Of a stretch of DNA of 33,488 nt, positions 16,871 to 25,181 are shown one piece after another. Location of the stretch: positions 1 to 33,488 of the forward strand of contig JAEEKM010000075.1 of assembly GCA_016282455.1 (NCBI GenBank), read 5' to 3'. The stretch is from Treponema sp. (GTDB lineage Bacteria; Spirochaetota; Spirochaetia; Treponematales; Treponemataceae). A program made the translations under genes and the position numbers. The notes under the pieces were generated by a model. The model was not told where the DNA came from. It saw only the letters and a list, made by a program, of their open reading frames with translations, and made no database searches. Position 1 is the first letter of the stretch, and every line of letters begins with the position of its first letter.

Positions 16871-18280
16871 TTATTTACCGCTAAAAAAATCCACTTCTGG
16901 TATTTTCCAGGGGTCTTTGGAAATTGCAGGACTGCCGCGGAATTTTTTCCAGCCAAGGTAAAGTTCACGGGGAGAGAAGAGGGCAATCTGCTCGTTTGTT
17001 TCGGGGTCTGTGGTAAGGGTTTCGTTACAGACTTTGACGATGGAATCTTCAATGCTGCGCGGGTTGTCATTGCTGTAAAGAAGAATTCTGTTGCGGATTT
17101 CTTCTGAAAGAACTGCCGGTAAAAATTCTCTTAACATGCCGCTGCTTTCAAGCCAGTTTTCGTAAAAGTTATCAAGCACAAAATCCCTGAGCTGTTCGTG
17201 AGTGTAATCTTTTATTTCAAAAATTTTAAGCCGGTTCAGAATTGGAGCGGGAATGCCGTCCAGCTTGTTTGCAGTGAAGATGTAATTTATTCCCGAAGCA
17301 TCCACATTTATTCCAAGGTAGTTGTTAAAGAAACGCCTGGAATTGCTTTTTTCCAGGATGGAATAGAAGATTGTTTCAATGCTGTGATTCTGGTCACCTT
17401 TTATTTTATCCAGTTCGTCAAAGAGAATGATGGGATTTTTAGTGGGTCTTCCGTCACTGTCTGCAAACATTGATTCTACAATGAGTCCGTGACTGGAACT
17501 TTTATAAGCAGGATCAGACCCGGAGAGGGTAAAGTTTGCAACATCATTTCCAAGGTCAATTTTGACTGGTGGTTTTCCCATAAGGATCATGCATAAGTCT
17601 CTGGCAAAAGAACTTTTTCCGCAGCCTGGGCCGCCTAAAAGTACAAAGGGTTTAAAACTTAAAGCTCCGTTTTTCTTAAGTCTGGAAGCATTTGCATTTT
17701 GCAGCATATAGTCAATTACGTCCTTCATGTTGGGATACTTTTTTTCAAGGTCCTTAATTTTTTGAAGTGTATCTTCGTCAATGCAGATGTATTTGGGCTT
17801 ACCATTAAGTTTATTATAAACACTATCCAGTTTAGATGTGTCCGCATTATCAAGGGCAAGCAGGTGGTCATCGTAATTTTCTGCTTCAATGATGGAATCA
17901 TTTTCTTCTCCGAACCAGCCGGGAATTTTTTCTTTGGCAAAATAAGAAACACTATGAGTTTCATTTACAGGACAGAGTATAGGCATCCTGTGCACTCTTT
18001 CTGCAAAAAAATATTTTTCACAATTCTTGCAGTGCATGATAAAGACTGGCTTTTCTGTCTTATCTGAAGAGAGGAAAGTCAAAGTTCCGTCAGGAAAAAT
18101 GAGAATAACTTTTTGTCCCTGCCTTAAATAGTCTGCTTTGTAGCAGGACTTATCTTCCAGAATGATAAGCTTTTGATCTTTTAGTTCAAAAGTTTCACTG
18201 TCCTCATGATAGACTGAAGAAATTTTTAGTGCATCTAAAACTTCAGACATTCTTCTTAGGGTGTTGCTTGGGTACTGCAT
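16871..18280 (-). CDS. Lon-like AAA+ ATPase without a Lon protease domain, with an N-terminal Cys motif
   Basis: Walker A GGPGCGKSS, Walker B PIILFDELDKI, Lon-like stretch NYLGINVDASGINYIFTANKLDGIPAPILNRLKIFEIKDYTHEQ. N-terminal HCKNCEKYFF...ILCPV resembles an incomplete zinc ribbon. Only about 60 residues follow the lid region. SD GGAGG upstream. Confidence 0.8.
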   Translation of the reverse strand: MQYPSNTLRRMSEVLDALKISSVYHEDSETFELKDQKLIILEDKSCYKADYLRQGQKVILIFPDGTLTFLSSDKTEKPVFIMHCKNCEKYFFAERVHRMPILCPVNETHSVSYFAKEKIPGWFGEENDSIIEAENYDDHLLALDNADTSKLDSVYNKLNGKPKYICIDEDTLQKIKDLEKKYPNMKDVIDYMLQNANASRLKKNGALSFKPFVLLGGPGCGKSSFARDLCMILMGKPPVKIDLGNDVANFTLSGSDPAYKSSSHGLIVESMFADSDGRPTKNPIILFDELDKIKGDQNHSIETIFYSILEKSNSRRFFNNYLGINVDASGINYIFTANKLDGIPAPILNRLKIFEIKDYTHEQLRDFVLDNFYENWLESSGMLREFLPAVLSEEIRNRILLYSNDNPRSIEDSIVKVCNETLTTDPETNEQIALFSPRELYLGWKKFRGSPAISKDPWKIPEVDFFSGK

Positions 18281-18300
18281 TTTCTAACCTCCGTATTTAT

Positions 18301-20445
18301 TTAGAAACCTATCTTGTGGTTTTCCCAGCTGCGTGTTTTTCCATGAACTATTTTGCATAGTTCTTCCGTTACATAGGCGGCATTTACCTTTTCTTTTTTC
18401 ATGAACTTTATCCTTCCGCTCAGGGCACCAAAGTCTCCGGGAGTAACATCTCCTGACTGGTAAATTTTTTCTACCTGATTTGGACTGATTTTTAAGTCCT
18501 TAAAGTAACTTTTACAAAGCAGGTTTACTCCGTCTTTTGTTAAAGGCTTAAAGTCCACTTTTAAGTTGAACCTTCTGTCTGTTGCTTTGTCCAGGCTTTC
18601 TGCAAGGTTTGTGTTGCAGAAGAGAATGCCCTTGAACTGATCCATTTGTAAAAGAAACTCATTTACCTTTAAGTCGTTGTGCCTGTTAAGGCTGTCTCCG
18701 CGGCTGTGAATAAAAGAATCTGCTTCATCAATGAGAAGGATTGCTTTTTTTTCTGCAGCGTTGTCAAAGGCAGCCTTTATGTTCTGTTCTGTTTCGCCTA
18801 CATAGGGGCTAATTATTTCTGAGGCACGGATTATGATAAGGGGTCTGCCCATACGCATAGCAATATTTTCTACATAAGCGGTTTTACCTGTTCCGGAAAG
18901 ACCAGAGAGGAGAATGTGTATTCCCGTAAATTGATCGGATTCTTCTTTCATGGAATCGTTTGCTGCCTGGAGCATTTCTGTGAGTTCCTGGACTGAATAA
19001 GAGGTATTAAGGGCTTCAAGACAATAACTGGGATTGTTTCTTATGTTGTCCGCATGGGGAGAATATTTTTTGTTCAGAAGTTTTGACCTTTCTTCTGCAT
19101 TAAGAAACTCTGTGTGTTTTAGAACATTAGTAAACTCTTCCCATTTATCCGGCTCAAGTTTTAGTTCTTCCATTTTATCTACGGCAACAGCAATTAAATC
19201 TGGAGAGAGCTGCTGTTCAAAAAAATATTCGGCAAGTTCTGTTTTGTCTTTTCTGTGTCTGGGAAGTTTTAGGTTTGTCCAGTAAAGAAGATCTACTCCA
19301 TGTTTTTCAAGTGCATGTTTTTTATCTTTCTCAAAATTACCTGAAGAAATAATGACGGGTACTTTTACGGCTTTAAGGACATTGGAAGAATTTTTCTGTA
19401 TTCTTTCTTCGCATAAGAGATAGTTATCTGCAAGATTTTTTGGAAGAAAGAAAATGCCATTACTGTTCTGGAGTGTAACCGAATAGGCATAAAGATAAAA
19501 TGAAAACTCGGTTAAATCTGCATGAGGGAACTCCTGCCGGATTTCATAGAGGCTTTGAAGTGAATCTTCACAAAGACTGGCAATAAAATTTTTGTTGCGG
19601 AAATCACTTTCGCTTTTGATGAGCATGAAGCAGCCTTTTTTATCTTCTTTGTATTCATGAACCTGCTCAAACATGATGTAAAAGTTTTCTTTGTTTAACT
19701 CCGACATATCTTCATAACTGTACAAATCCTGATTGGGCTTAAAGACTACCGGCTTGACTGTAAAAGAAGGATTGTCCTTTATGAAAAAGGAATAAACAAA
19801 TTCTTCTACGGTCCAGGCGTCAGAAAAGAGGTTGAGGTTTATTAACTCGTTGTTCAGTTTTCTTGTGTAGGAAACTTTAGACTGACTTTTGATATTGCAG
19901 ATGGAACAAAAAAGTTTTGCCTTGTATTCATCAGAATAGGAAGAGGGAAAAAGCCAGCCCCAGTCTCTGTTCAGAAGAGCAAGAATGAGAAGTTTTTTAC
20001 AATCTTCGGAAAGTCCCAGTCCCTTGCAAAAAGACTGAAAGAAAACATTGTTGAATACTTTTTCCAGAGGGGAAAGTTCTTTTTCTTCCGCCCTTTTTTT
20101 TTCTTCGACTATAAATAAAATTATACTGTATTTTTCTGAGTCTGATTTTAAATCGCTGCAAAAACTTTTAAAGACCTCTTCGGGATCAAAGTTGTTTTTT
20201 TGTAATCTCTGAAATTTTTCATTTTCCTTTTTCTCAAGAAAGTTCAGATAAACATTCAAGACTTTTGTAATATCTGAGTTTGTGAGAACAAGCTGGAGAA
20301 ACTCAGGATCACTTTCATGGTCAGAAAGACTGATGAGAGAAAAATTGTGTAAAAAGATCTGACCGGAGATTTCTTTGCTGTTAACATCAAGAACAGTATT
20401 TTTTAAAAGCTCGTTTTCTAAAAAGAAATTCTTTTCTTTTTCCAT
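18301..20445 (-). CDS. Classic-type AAA ATPase (COG0464-like) with long N-terminal region
   Basis: Walker A SGLSGTGKTAYVENIAMRMGRPLIIIRASEIISPYVGETEQNIKAAF, Walker B AILLIDEADSF, sensor CNTN, RRF arginine region. SD GAGGTG before the ATG at 20445. Confidence 0.85.
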   Translation of the reverse strand: MEKEKNFFLENELLKNTVLDVNSKEISGQIFLHNFSLISLSDHESDPEFLQLVLTNSDITKVLNVYLNFLEKKENEKFQRLQKNNFDPEEVFKSFCSDLKSDSEKYSIILFIVEEKKRAEEKELSPLEKVFNNVFFQSFCKGLGLSEDCKKLLILALLNRDWGWLFPSSYSDEYKAKLFCSICNIKSQSKVSYTRKLNNELINLNLFSDAWTVEEFVYSFFIKDNPSFTVKPVVFKPNQDLYSYEDMSELNKENFYIMFEQVHEYKEDKKGCFMLIKSESDFRNKNFIASLCEDSLQSLYEIRQEFPHADLTEFSFYLYAYSVTLQNSNGIFFLPKNLADNYLLCEERIQKNSSNVLKAVKVPVIISSGNFEKDKKHALEKHGVDLLYWTNLKLPRHRKDKTELAEYFFEQQLSPDLIAVAVDKMEELKLEPDKWEEFTNVLKHTEFLNAEERSKLLNKKYSPHADNIRNNPSYCLEALNTSYSVQELTEMLQAANDSMKEESDQFTGIHILLSGLSGTGKTAYVENIAMRMGRPLIIIRASEIISPYVGETEQNIKAAFDNAAEKKAILLIDEADSFIHSRGDSLNRHNDLKVNEFLLQMDQFKGILFCNTNLAESLDKATDRRFNLKVDFKPLTKDGVNLLCKSYFKDLKISPNQVEKIYQSGDVTPGDFGALSGRIKFMKKEKVNAAYVTEELCKIVHGKTRSWENHKIGF

Positions 20446-20515
20446 TCTTTCACCTCAACTAAAATGATTTTCTTTCTCATCATTCTAAGTGCGGTGAAGG
20501 AAAATGTAATTAAAT

Positions 20516-22264
20516 TTATAATTTATTATTTTCTGAAATACTCAGAAGTTCTTTTTTTGCATTTTCAATTTCTTTTTTGTATTGTCTGCTTAAGCGCTGA
20601 AGATTTTTATATCTTCGTTCAATTTCTTTTTGTTCTGCAAAGGGTTTGCCTGGTATAGTCATTTTTTCAAGATTCTCTTTTGAGATTGCAGGAAGTTTTG
20701 CTCCGCTTGTCAGGGAATGTAAATACTTCTGTCCGCTTGTAGATTCAAGATAGAGCTTAAGATAACAGGGGTTGAAAATCTGTTTGTATTGGTCTCTGAT
20801 TCTTATGACAAAAAGATTTGAGGCAGGAATTACAGCCAGGGAAGAGTCTTCGAATAGTGCAACTTTAAAAGCAGGATAAGAAGTTTTTGTGATTAGGACG
20901 TCTCCTGGCTTAAGGAGGTATTTATTCCAGCTGTTTTTTATGTCAGAAAGACGGGTCATATTTTCGTATTCAATTTCTCCGTCCTGAATGTCTGAAACAC
21001 TCATGTAACGGTAGGGAGTGTTACCGCTGGTTTCTGCTTCCCTTATGCCGGCTGTGTCCTGAAGCCCGCGGAATATTTCTGCATGATTCTTCAGTTCCTC
21101 AAAAGGTTTTGTGTAGTTTTCCAGGAACTCAATCGGATCAAAGGGTTTTGTTGTTTCAAACACAAAGTTTTTTGCTTCCAGATCTTTACAGGTTACTTCG
21201 TTTCTTTCTACGCCGTATCTGTCGCTGTGCTTTAAGCCCAGAAAATGATTTATAATATCTTCATCGTCTTTAAAAACTTCTGTAAGGGATTTTTCTTTTA
21301 AGGGAATCATTACACTGGAAAGGTCTAGAAAGATTATTTTATCTTCCGTGTTGTTTTTGTCAAAGATGAGCAGGGTTGAAACAAGATTTTTCGGGTAAAC
21401 TTCTCCTGCAGGAAACCTTATGAGTCCTTTAAAAAATCCGCACTGGCAGATTGTTTTTCTGAGTTCTGTGTTTTTTTCTGAATAGAGAATGTCAGAAATG
21501 CAGATTATTGCACGGCCATTTTTGTCTAAGTGGTTAAGAACATTTGTCAGGCAGGAAAGAGATTCATCCTGAGAGTCAATGTAATTTTTTACCATTCGGT
21601 TTGGGGTCTGGGAAAAAGAATTTTTGAAGAGGGGAATGAAGGAATATATTTTGTTAAAAAGTCTTTTTTCATTTTTTATTCCATCTTCTTTTATGCAGAT
21701 TTCTATCTGTTTGTTTTCCGGGAAAATTATGTCATTGTATAAAAGTAAAAAATCTCGGACTTCTTTAGAAGAAGTGTAAGAGACGGGTTTTGTGTTAAAG
21801 GTAAAATTTATTTCCGGATTGTTCATCAGTTCTGAAAGGAAACTTTCCGGTGCTCCATAAAAATCTGCAAGACGGTCACTTTCTGAGAGGTCCAAAAGTT
21901 TTGAAACCAGGCGGCACATGCCGGGGGTGGAATACATTTCTTCGTGCTGCTGCAGGGTACTCAGCCTGAAGGATTTAAAATAACTGTGAATGCGCTTTTC
22001 GCTGTAACGTTCAAAATCTTCTGCGGAAAAATCTTCGGGAAGGGTTTGAAGGTTTGCTCTTAAGATGTCTTTTATTTCCTGAGTAACCCTAAGTTCTTCT
22101 ATGAGAAGGGAGAGGTCAGGATTTGCTTTTATATTCTGTTCTAAGGTTTTGTATAAAATGTAGATAAGGCAGTAGGAGGGCATCTTCGTTTTTGTAAATA
22201 CATTTCCCCTGCGGTTTTCTTCCAGTTCATCAATCATATTGGTCTCTGAAATAATATAATACAA
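20516..22264 (-). CDS. HsdM-like (N-6 DNA methylase fold) protein fused to one HsdS-type TRD; catalytic motifs degenerate
   Basis: HsdM-like landmarks: EMYSTPGMCRLVSKLLDL, LNHLDKNGRAIICISDILYSEKNTELRKTICQCGFFKGLIRFPAGEVYPKNLVSTLLIFDK. HsdS-like TRD: YRYMSVSDIQDG...LLKPGDVLITKTSYPAFKVALFEDSSLAVIPASNLFVIRI...SGAKLPAISKENLEKMTIPGKPFAEQKEI. Start is TTG at 22264 or ATG at 22237. Confidence 0.8.
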   Translation of the reverse strand: MYYIISETNMIDELEENRRGNVFTKTKMPSYCLIYILYKTLEQNIKANPDLSLLIEELRVTQEIKDILRANLQTLPEDFSAEDFERYSEKRIHSYFKSFRLSTLQQHEEMYSTPGMCRLVSKLLDLSESDRLADFYGAPESFLSELMNNPEINFTFNTKPVSYTSSKEVRDFLLLYNDIIFPENKQIEICIKEDGIKNEKRLFNKIYSFIPLFKNSFSQTPNRMVKNYIDSQDESLSCLTNVLNHLDKNGRAIICISDILYSEKNTELRKTICQCGFFKGLIRFPAGEVYPKNLVSTLLIFDKNNTEDKIIFLDLSSVMIPLKEKSLTEVFKDDEDIINHFLGLKHSDRYGVERNEVTCKDLEAKNFVFETTKPFDPIEFLENYTKPFEELKNHAEIFRGLQDTAGIREAETSGNTPYRYMSVSDIQDGEIEYENMTRLSDIKNSWNKYLLKPGDVLITKTSYPAFKVALFEDSSLAVIPASNLFVIRIRDQYKQIFNPCYLKLYLESTSGQKYLHSLTSGAKLPAISKENLEKMTIPGKPFAEQKEIERRYKNLQRLSRQYKKEIENAKKELLSISENNKL

Positions 22265-22288
22265 AAACGAAGAATACTCTATATGGCC

Positions 22289-22567
22289 TTAGTACTTCTG
22301 TGGAATAAAGCAGGTTTGTACCAGGTCGTTCAAATCGCATTTAAAGATGGTTTTGATTTTTACCAGATTTTTAAGACTTGGGCTGCTTTTTCCTTCCATC
22401 CAGTTGTAGATTGCCTGCTGACAGGTAAAACCCAAAAGCTCCGACAGCTGGTTGAGTGTCATGTTGTTTTCAATGCACATGTCTCTGATTTTTCTTCCTG
22501 TAGCCGCATTGTTAACTGAAATTTCATCAATTTCCTGACGAATTGCCATAAATTCCCTGTTTCCCAT
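22289..22567 (-). CDS. XRE-family helix-turn-helix regulator
   Basis: GRKIRDMCIENNMTLNQLSELLGFTCQQAIYNWMEGKSSPSLKNLVKIKTIFKCDLNDLV is a Cro/CI-type HTH. AGGAGG upstream of the ATG at 22567. Confidence 0.9.
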   Translation of the reverse strand: MGNREFMAIRQEIDEISVNNAATGRKIRDMCIENNMTLNQLSELLGFTCQQAIYNWMEGKSSPSLKNLVKIKTIFKCDLNDLVQTCFIPQKY

Positions 22568-22586
22568 CTTTCTACCTCCTAAATGT

Positions 22587-22670
22587 TTTGAATATGCATA
22601 TCTGCTATAAATATAATATAGCAGGAGGCTTATGTTTTGTCAAGAAAAAAGTTGTATATGCATATTCAAA
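22587..22670 (-). promoter_or_regulatory. Operon promoter flanked by paired inverted operator-like sites
   Basis: Minus strand TTGACA (22643-22638), N17, TATATT (22620-22615). TTTGAATATGCATAT (22587-22601) and its exact reverse complement ATATGCATATTCAAA (22656-22670) flank it. Confidence 0.8.
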
Positions 22671-22690
22671 TTAAATAAAAGATAAAAAAA

Positions 22691-22770
22691 AGGGGATGTC
22701 CCAAAAGTACTAATGGTGGTGGTTGAGGTTCTCGAAACCACCAAAGACATTCAACTTTCAGGACATCCCT
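22691..22770 (-). terminator. Long nested hairpin, terminator-like on the minus strand, downstream of the amino-acid SBP gene
   Basis: Outer arms GGGATGTCC (22693-22701) / GGACATCCC (22761-22769); inner arms GGTGGTT (22718-22724) / AACCACC (22736-22742). On the minus strand the outer stem is followed by a T-rich run. Confidence 0.55.
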
Positions 22771-22800
22771 TATGGACAAAAGAAGTATTTTACAGGATTT

Positions 22801-23628
22801 TTAGAGTTTTCCTCCTTCTACTACAAGGCTGTCGGCATCGCTTTCGGGACCGTAAACTTCGCGCAGGGTTGCTTCATAGTCTGCGTGGAAGAAGTTTTCT
22901 TCACCGAGTTTTTTGATCTCTTCGTTAAGCCAGTTAAGAAGGTCTGTGTTGCCTTTTTTTACGGCAGGGTTGATTGTGTCAAGGTTACCGAGACTGTCAA
23001 TTCCTACAGCATAACCTGGGTTTTCTATTGCCCATGCCAGAACTTCTGTGTTGTCTGTGCTGAAGGCATCTCCGCGGCCGTCAAGAAGTGCCTTGTAGGT
23101 GTCTGAATAAAGGTCAAACTTAAGAAGCTTTACTTCAGGATAGTTTTCCGTAAAGTAGGTTTCTGCAGTGGTTCCTTTTGCAACAATAAGGGTTTTTCCG
23201 TTAAGCTGTTCGGGGCTTGTAATTTCTCCGTTTGGAGAGACAACTCCGAGGGCAACTTTCATGTAGGGAAGGGCAAAGTCCACTTTTTCTGAGCGCTCAG
23301 GGGTAAGGGTAAAGTTTGCAAGAACAATGTCTACTTTGTTAGTTTCTAGAACTTCCACACGGGCGGCGGGTTCAACAGGAACAAACTGCACTTTTACGCC
23401 AAGATCTTTTGCAATGCGGTTTGCAAAGTATACGTCGTAACCCTGGTAGATTCCGTTTTCGTCAACATAACCGAAGGGTTTTTTGTCGCTGAATACGGCA
23501 ATTTTTACAGTCTTGCTTTTTTTAATCTGGGCTACAGTGCGGCCTGGCTTTGGTTTTGCCCATGCTGATGTTGCTGAAATAAGTGCCAGTGCGGCGGCGG
23601 TGATTTTAATCAATGTGCTTTTTTTCAT
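22801..23628 (-). CDS. Polar amino-acid ABC transporter substrate-binding protein (SBP family 3)
   Basis: Signal peptide, then VKIAVFSDKKPFGYVDENGIYQGYDVYFANRIAKDLGVKVQFVPVEPAARVEVLETNKVDIVLANFTLTPERSEKVDFALPYM. Confidence 0.93.
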   Translation of the reverse strand: MKKSTLIKITAAALALISATSAWAKPKPGRTVAQIKKSKTVKIAVFSDKKPFGYVDENGIYQGYDVYFANRIAKDLGVKVQFVPVEPAARVEVLETNKVDIVLANFTLTPERSEKVDFALPYMKVALGVVSPNGEITSPEQLNGKTLIVAKGTTAETYFTENYPEVKLLKFDLYSDTYKALLDGRGDAFSTDNTEVLAWAIENPGYAVGIDSLGNLDTINPAVKKGNTDLLNWLNEEIKKLGEENFFHADYEATLREVYGPESDADSLVVEGGKL

Positions 23629-23729
23629 AAACTGCTCCTTTTCCGAAATTCCGGATGATTTTGGTTTATGAGAAAGTTCTATATTTTATTTCCTACTTTG
23701 TCAATAGGTTTAGTAATATTTTTTTAGAA

Positions 23730-24479
23730 TTATTTTTCATGTCTGGGGGCAAAAGTAAAACTTTCCAGAAAGGCACGGCCTCTCTGGCTGGTGGGGTTGT
23801 TAAAAAACTGACCGGGGGTGGTTTCTTCTACAATCTGTCCCTGATCCATGAAGACTATTTTATCTGCTACGGCTCTGGCAAACTCCAGCTGATGGGTTAC
23901 AATGAGCATGGTTTTTCCGTCCTTTGCAAGGTTCATCATTACATCAAGCACTTCACGAACCATTTCCGGGTCCAGTGCGGCGGTTACTTCGTCAAAAAGC
24001 ATTACTTCCGGGTGCATGCAGAGGGCACGTACGATTGCAACCCTCTGTTTTTGTCCGCCTGAGAGTTCCCTTGGAAAAGAAGTGGCTTTGTCCGGGAGAC
24101 CAACCAGTTCAAGCCATTCTTTTGCTTCCTTAAGCACTTCTTCTTTATTGCGTTTTTGTGCCTTGAGGGGACCAAGCAGTATGTTGTCAATTACATTCAG
24201 GTGGGGAAAGAGGTCGTAGCTCTGGAAAACCATTCCTACTTTCTGGCGGATAAGGTGCATGTCCTTTGTACGGTTGGAAATGATTTCTCCGTCTAGGGTT
24301 ATGGTACCGCTTTGTATTTGTTCCAGGCCGTTAATGCATCTTAAGAGGGTGCTTTTACCACAGCCGGAGGGCCCCAGGATTACCACTACCTGACCTTTTT
24401 CTACATTCAGGCTTACTCCGTGTAAGATTTCTTTTGTGTTAAAGGACTTCTGTATGTTTTTAATTTCAAGTAAGGCCAT
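23730..24479 (-). CDS. Polar amino-acid ABC transporter ATP-binding protein (GlnQ-like)
   Basis: GPSGCGKSTLLRCINGLE, LSGGQKQRVAIVRAL, VMLFDEVTAALDPEMV. Confidence 0.95.
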   Translation of the reverse strand: MALLEIKNIQKSFNTKEILHGVSLNVEKGQVVVILGPSGCGKSTLLRCINGLEQIQSGTITLDGEIISNRTKDMHLIRQKVGMVFQSYDLFPHLNVIDNILLGPLKAQKRNKEEVLKEAKEWLELVGLPDKATSFPRELSGGQKQRVAIVRALCMHPEVMLFDEVTAALDPEMVREVLDVMMNLAKDGKTMLIVTHQLEFARAVADKIVFMDQGQIVEETTPGQFFNNPTSQRGRAFLESFTFAPRHEK

Positions 24480-24482
24480 GTT

Positions 24483-25181
24483 CTATTCCTTCTGTCGTTT
24501 TTCTAAAATGCCGGCTAAAAGCGAGAAGATTCTGCATACCACATAGTACATGAAAAAAATTGTTGCGTAAATTGCTATTGAACTTGAAGGCACTTTAAGG
24601 CGGTTTGCCTCAATTATCTGCTGTCCGATTTTTACAACTTCAATTACTCCAACAAAGACAACAAGAGAGGTAGTTTTTATCATGCGGGTAACAAGGTTCA
24701 TGCTCACTGGAACAAGACGGCGTAAAGTCTGGGGAAGAATAATGTGGGCAAAGATTTGTTTTTCCGTTAAACCTAAAGCCCTTCCGCTTTCGTACTGATG
24801 CACCGGCACTGACTGCAATGCACCCCGCACCAGGTCTCCCATTTCTGCACTGCCCCAGAGGGTAAAAACAAGTACGCTTGCACCTTCTCCGGAGAGGGAA
24901 ATTCCCAGTGTACGGGTTAGTCCGTAATAGGCCATGAAAAGAAGAACCATCTGCGGCATGATGCGCATGAACTCAAGGTAGATTCTGCAAAGAACTTCTA
25001 TAACCCGGTTTTTAACCGTCATCAAAAGTCCAAAGAGGGTACCAAAAAACACGGAAAGTACAACAGAAACTGCCGCTATGCTGATTGTAACCCAAAGTCC
25101 TCCAAGCAGACGGATAAAATTCCGCCCCATGAAAAGTACGCTAAAGGCAGAGCTTATTGCTTCAAGAGCCGAACTGTGCAT
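24483..25181 (-). CDS. Polar amino-acid ABC transporter permease (HisM-type)
   Basis: EFMRIMPQMVLLFMAYYGL, ESGRALGLTEKQIFAHIILPQTLRRLVPVSMN. ATG at 25181 preceded by AGGAGG. Confidence 0.92.
   Translation of the reverse strand: MHSSALEAISSAFSVLFMGRNFIRLLGGLWVTISIAAVSVVLSVFFGTLFGLLMTVKNRVIEVLCRIYLEFMRIMPQMVLLFMAYYGLTRTLGISLSGEGASVLVFTLWGSAEMGDLVRGALQSVPVHQYESGRALGLTEKQIFAHIILPQTLRRLVPVSMNLVTRMIKTTSLVVFVGVIEVVKIGQQIIEANRLKVPSSSIAIYATIFFMYYVVCRIFSLLAGILEKRQKE

Noticed and set aside
16871-22567. Standard type I restriction-modification or BREX locus
   Set aside because: No HsdR-type helicase/nuclease, PglZ, BrxC or full BrxL is present, and the methylase-like protein lacks recognisable SAM and NPPF motifs.
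22723-23106. 127-aa forward ORF opposite the amino-acid SBP gene
   Set aside because: Shadow ORF of a well-supported gene and the terminator hairpin; no RBS or domain.
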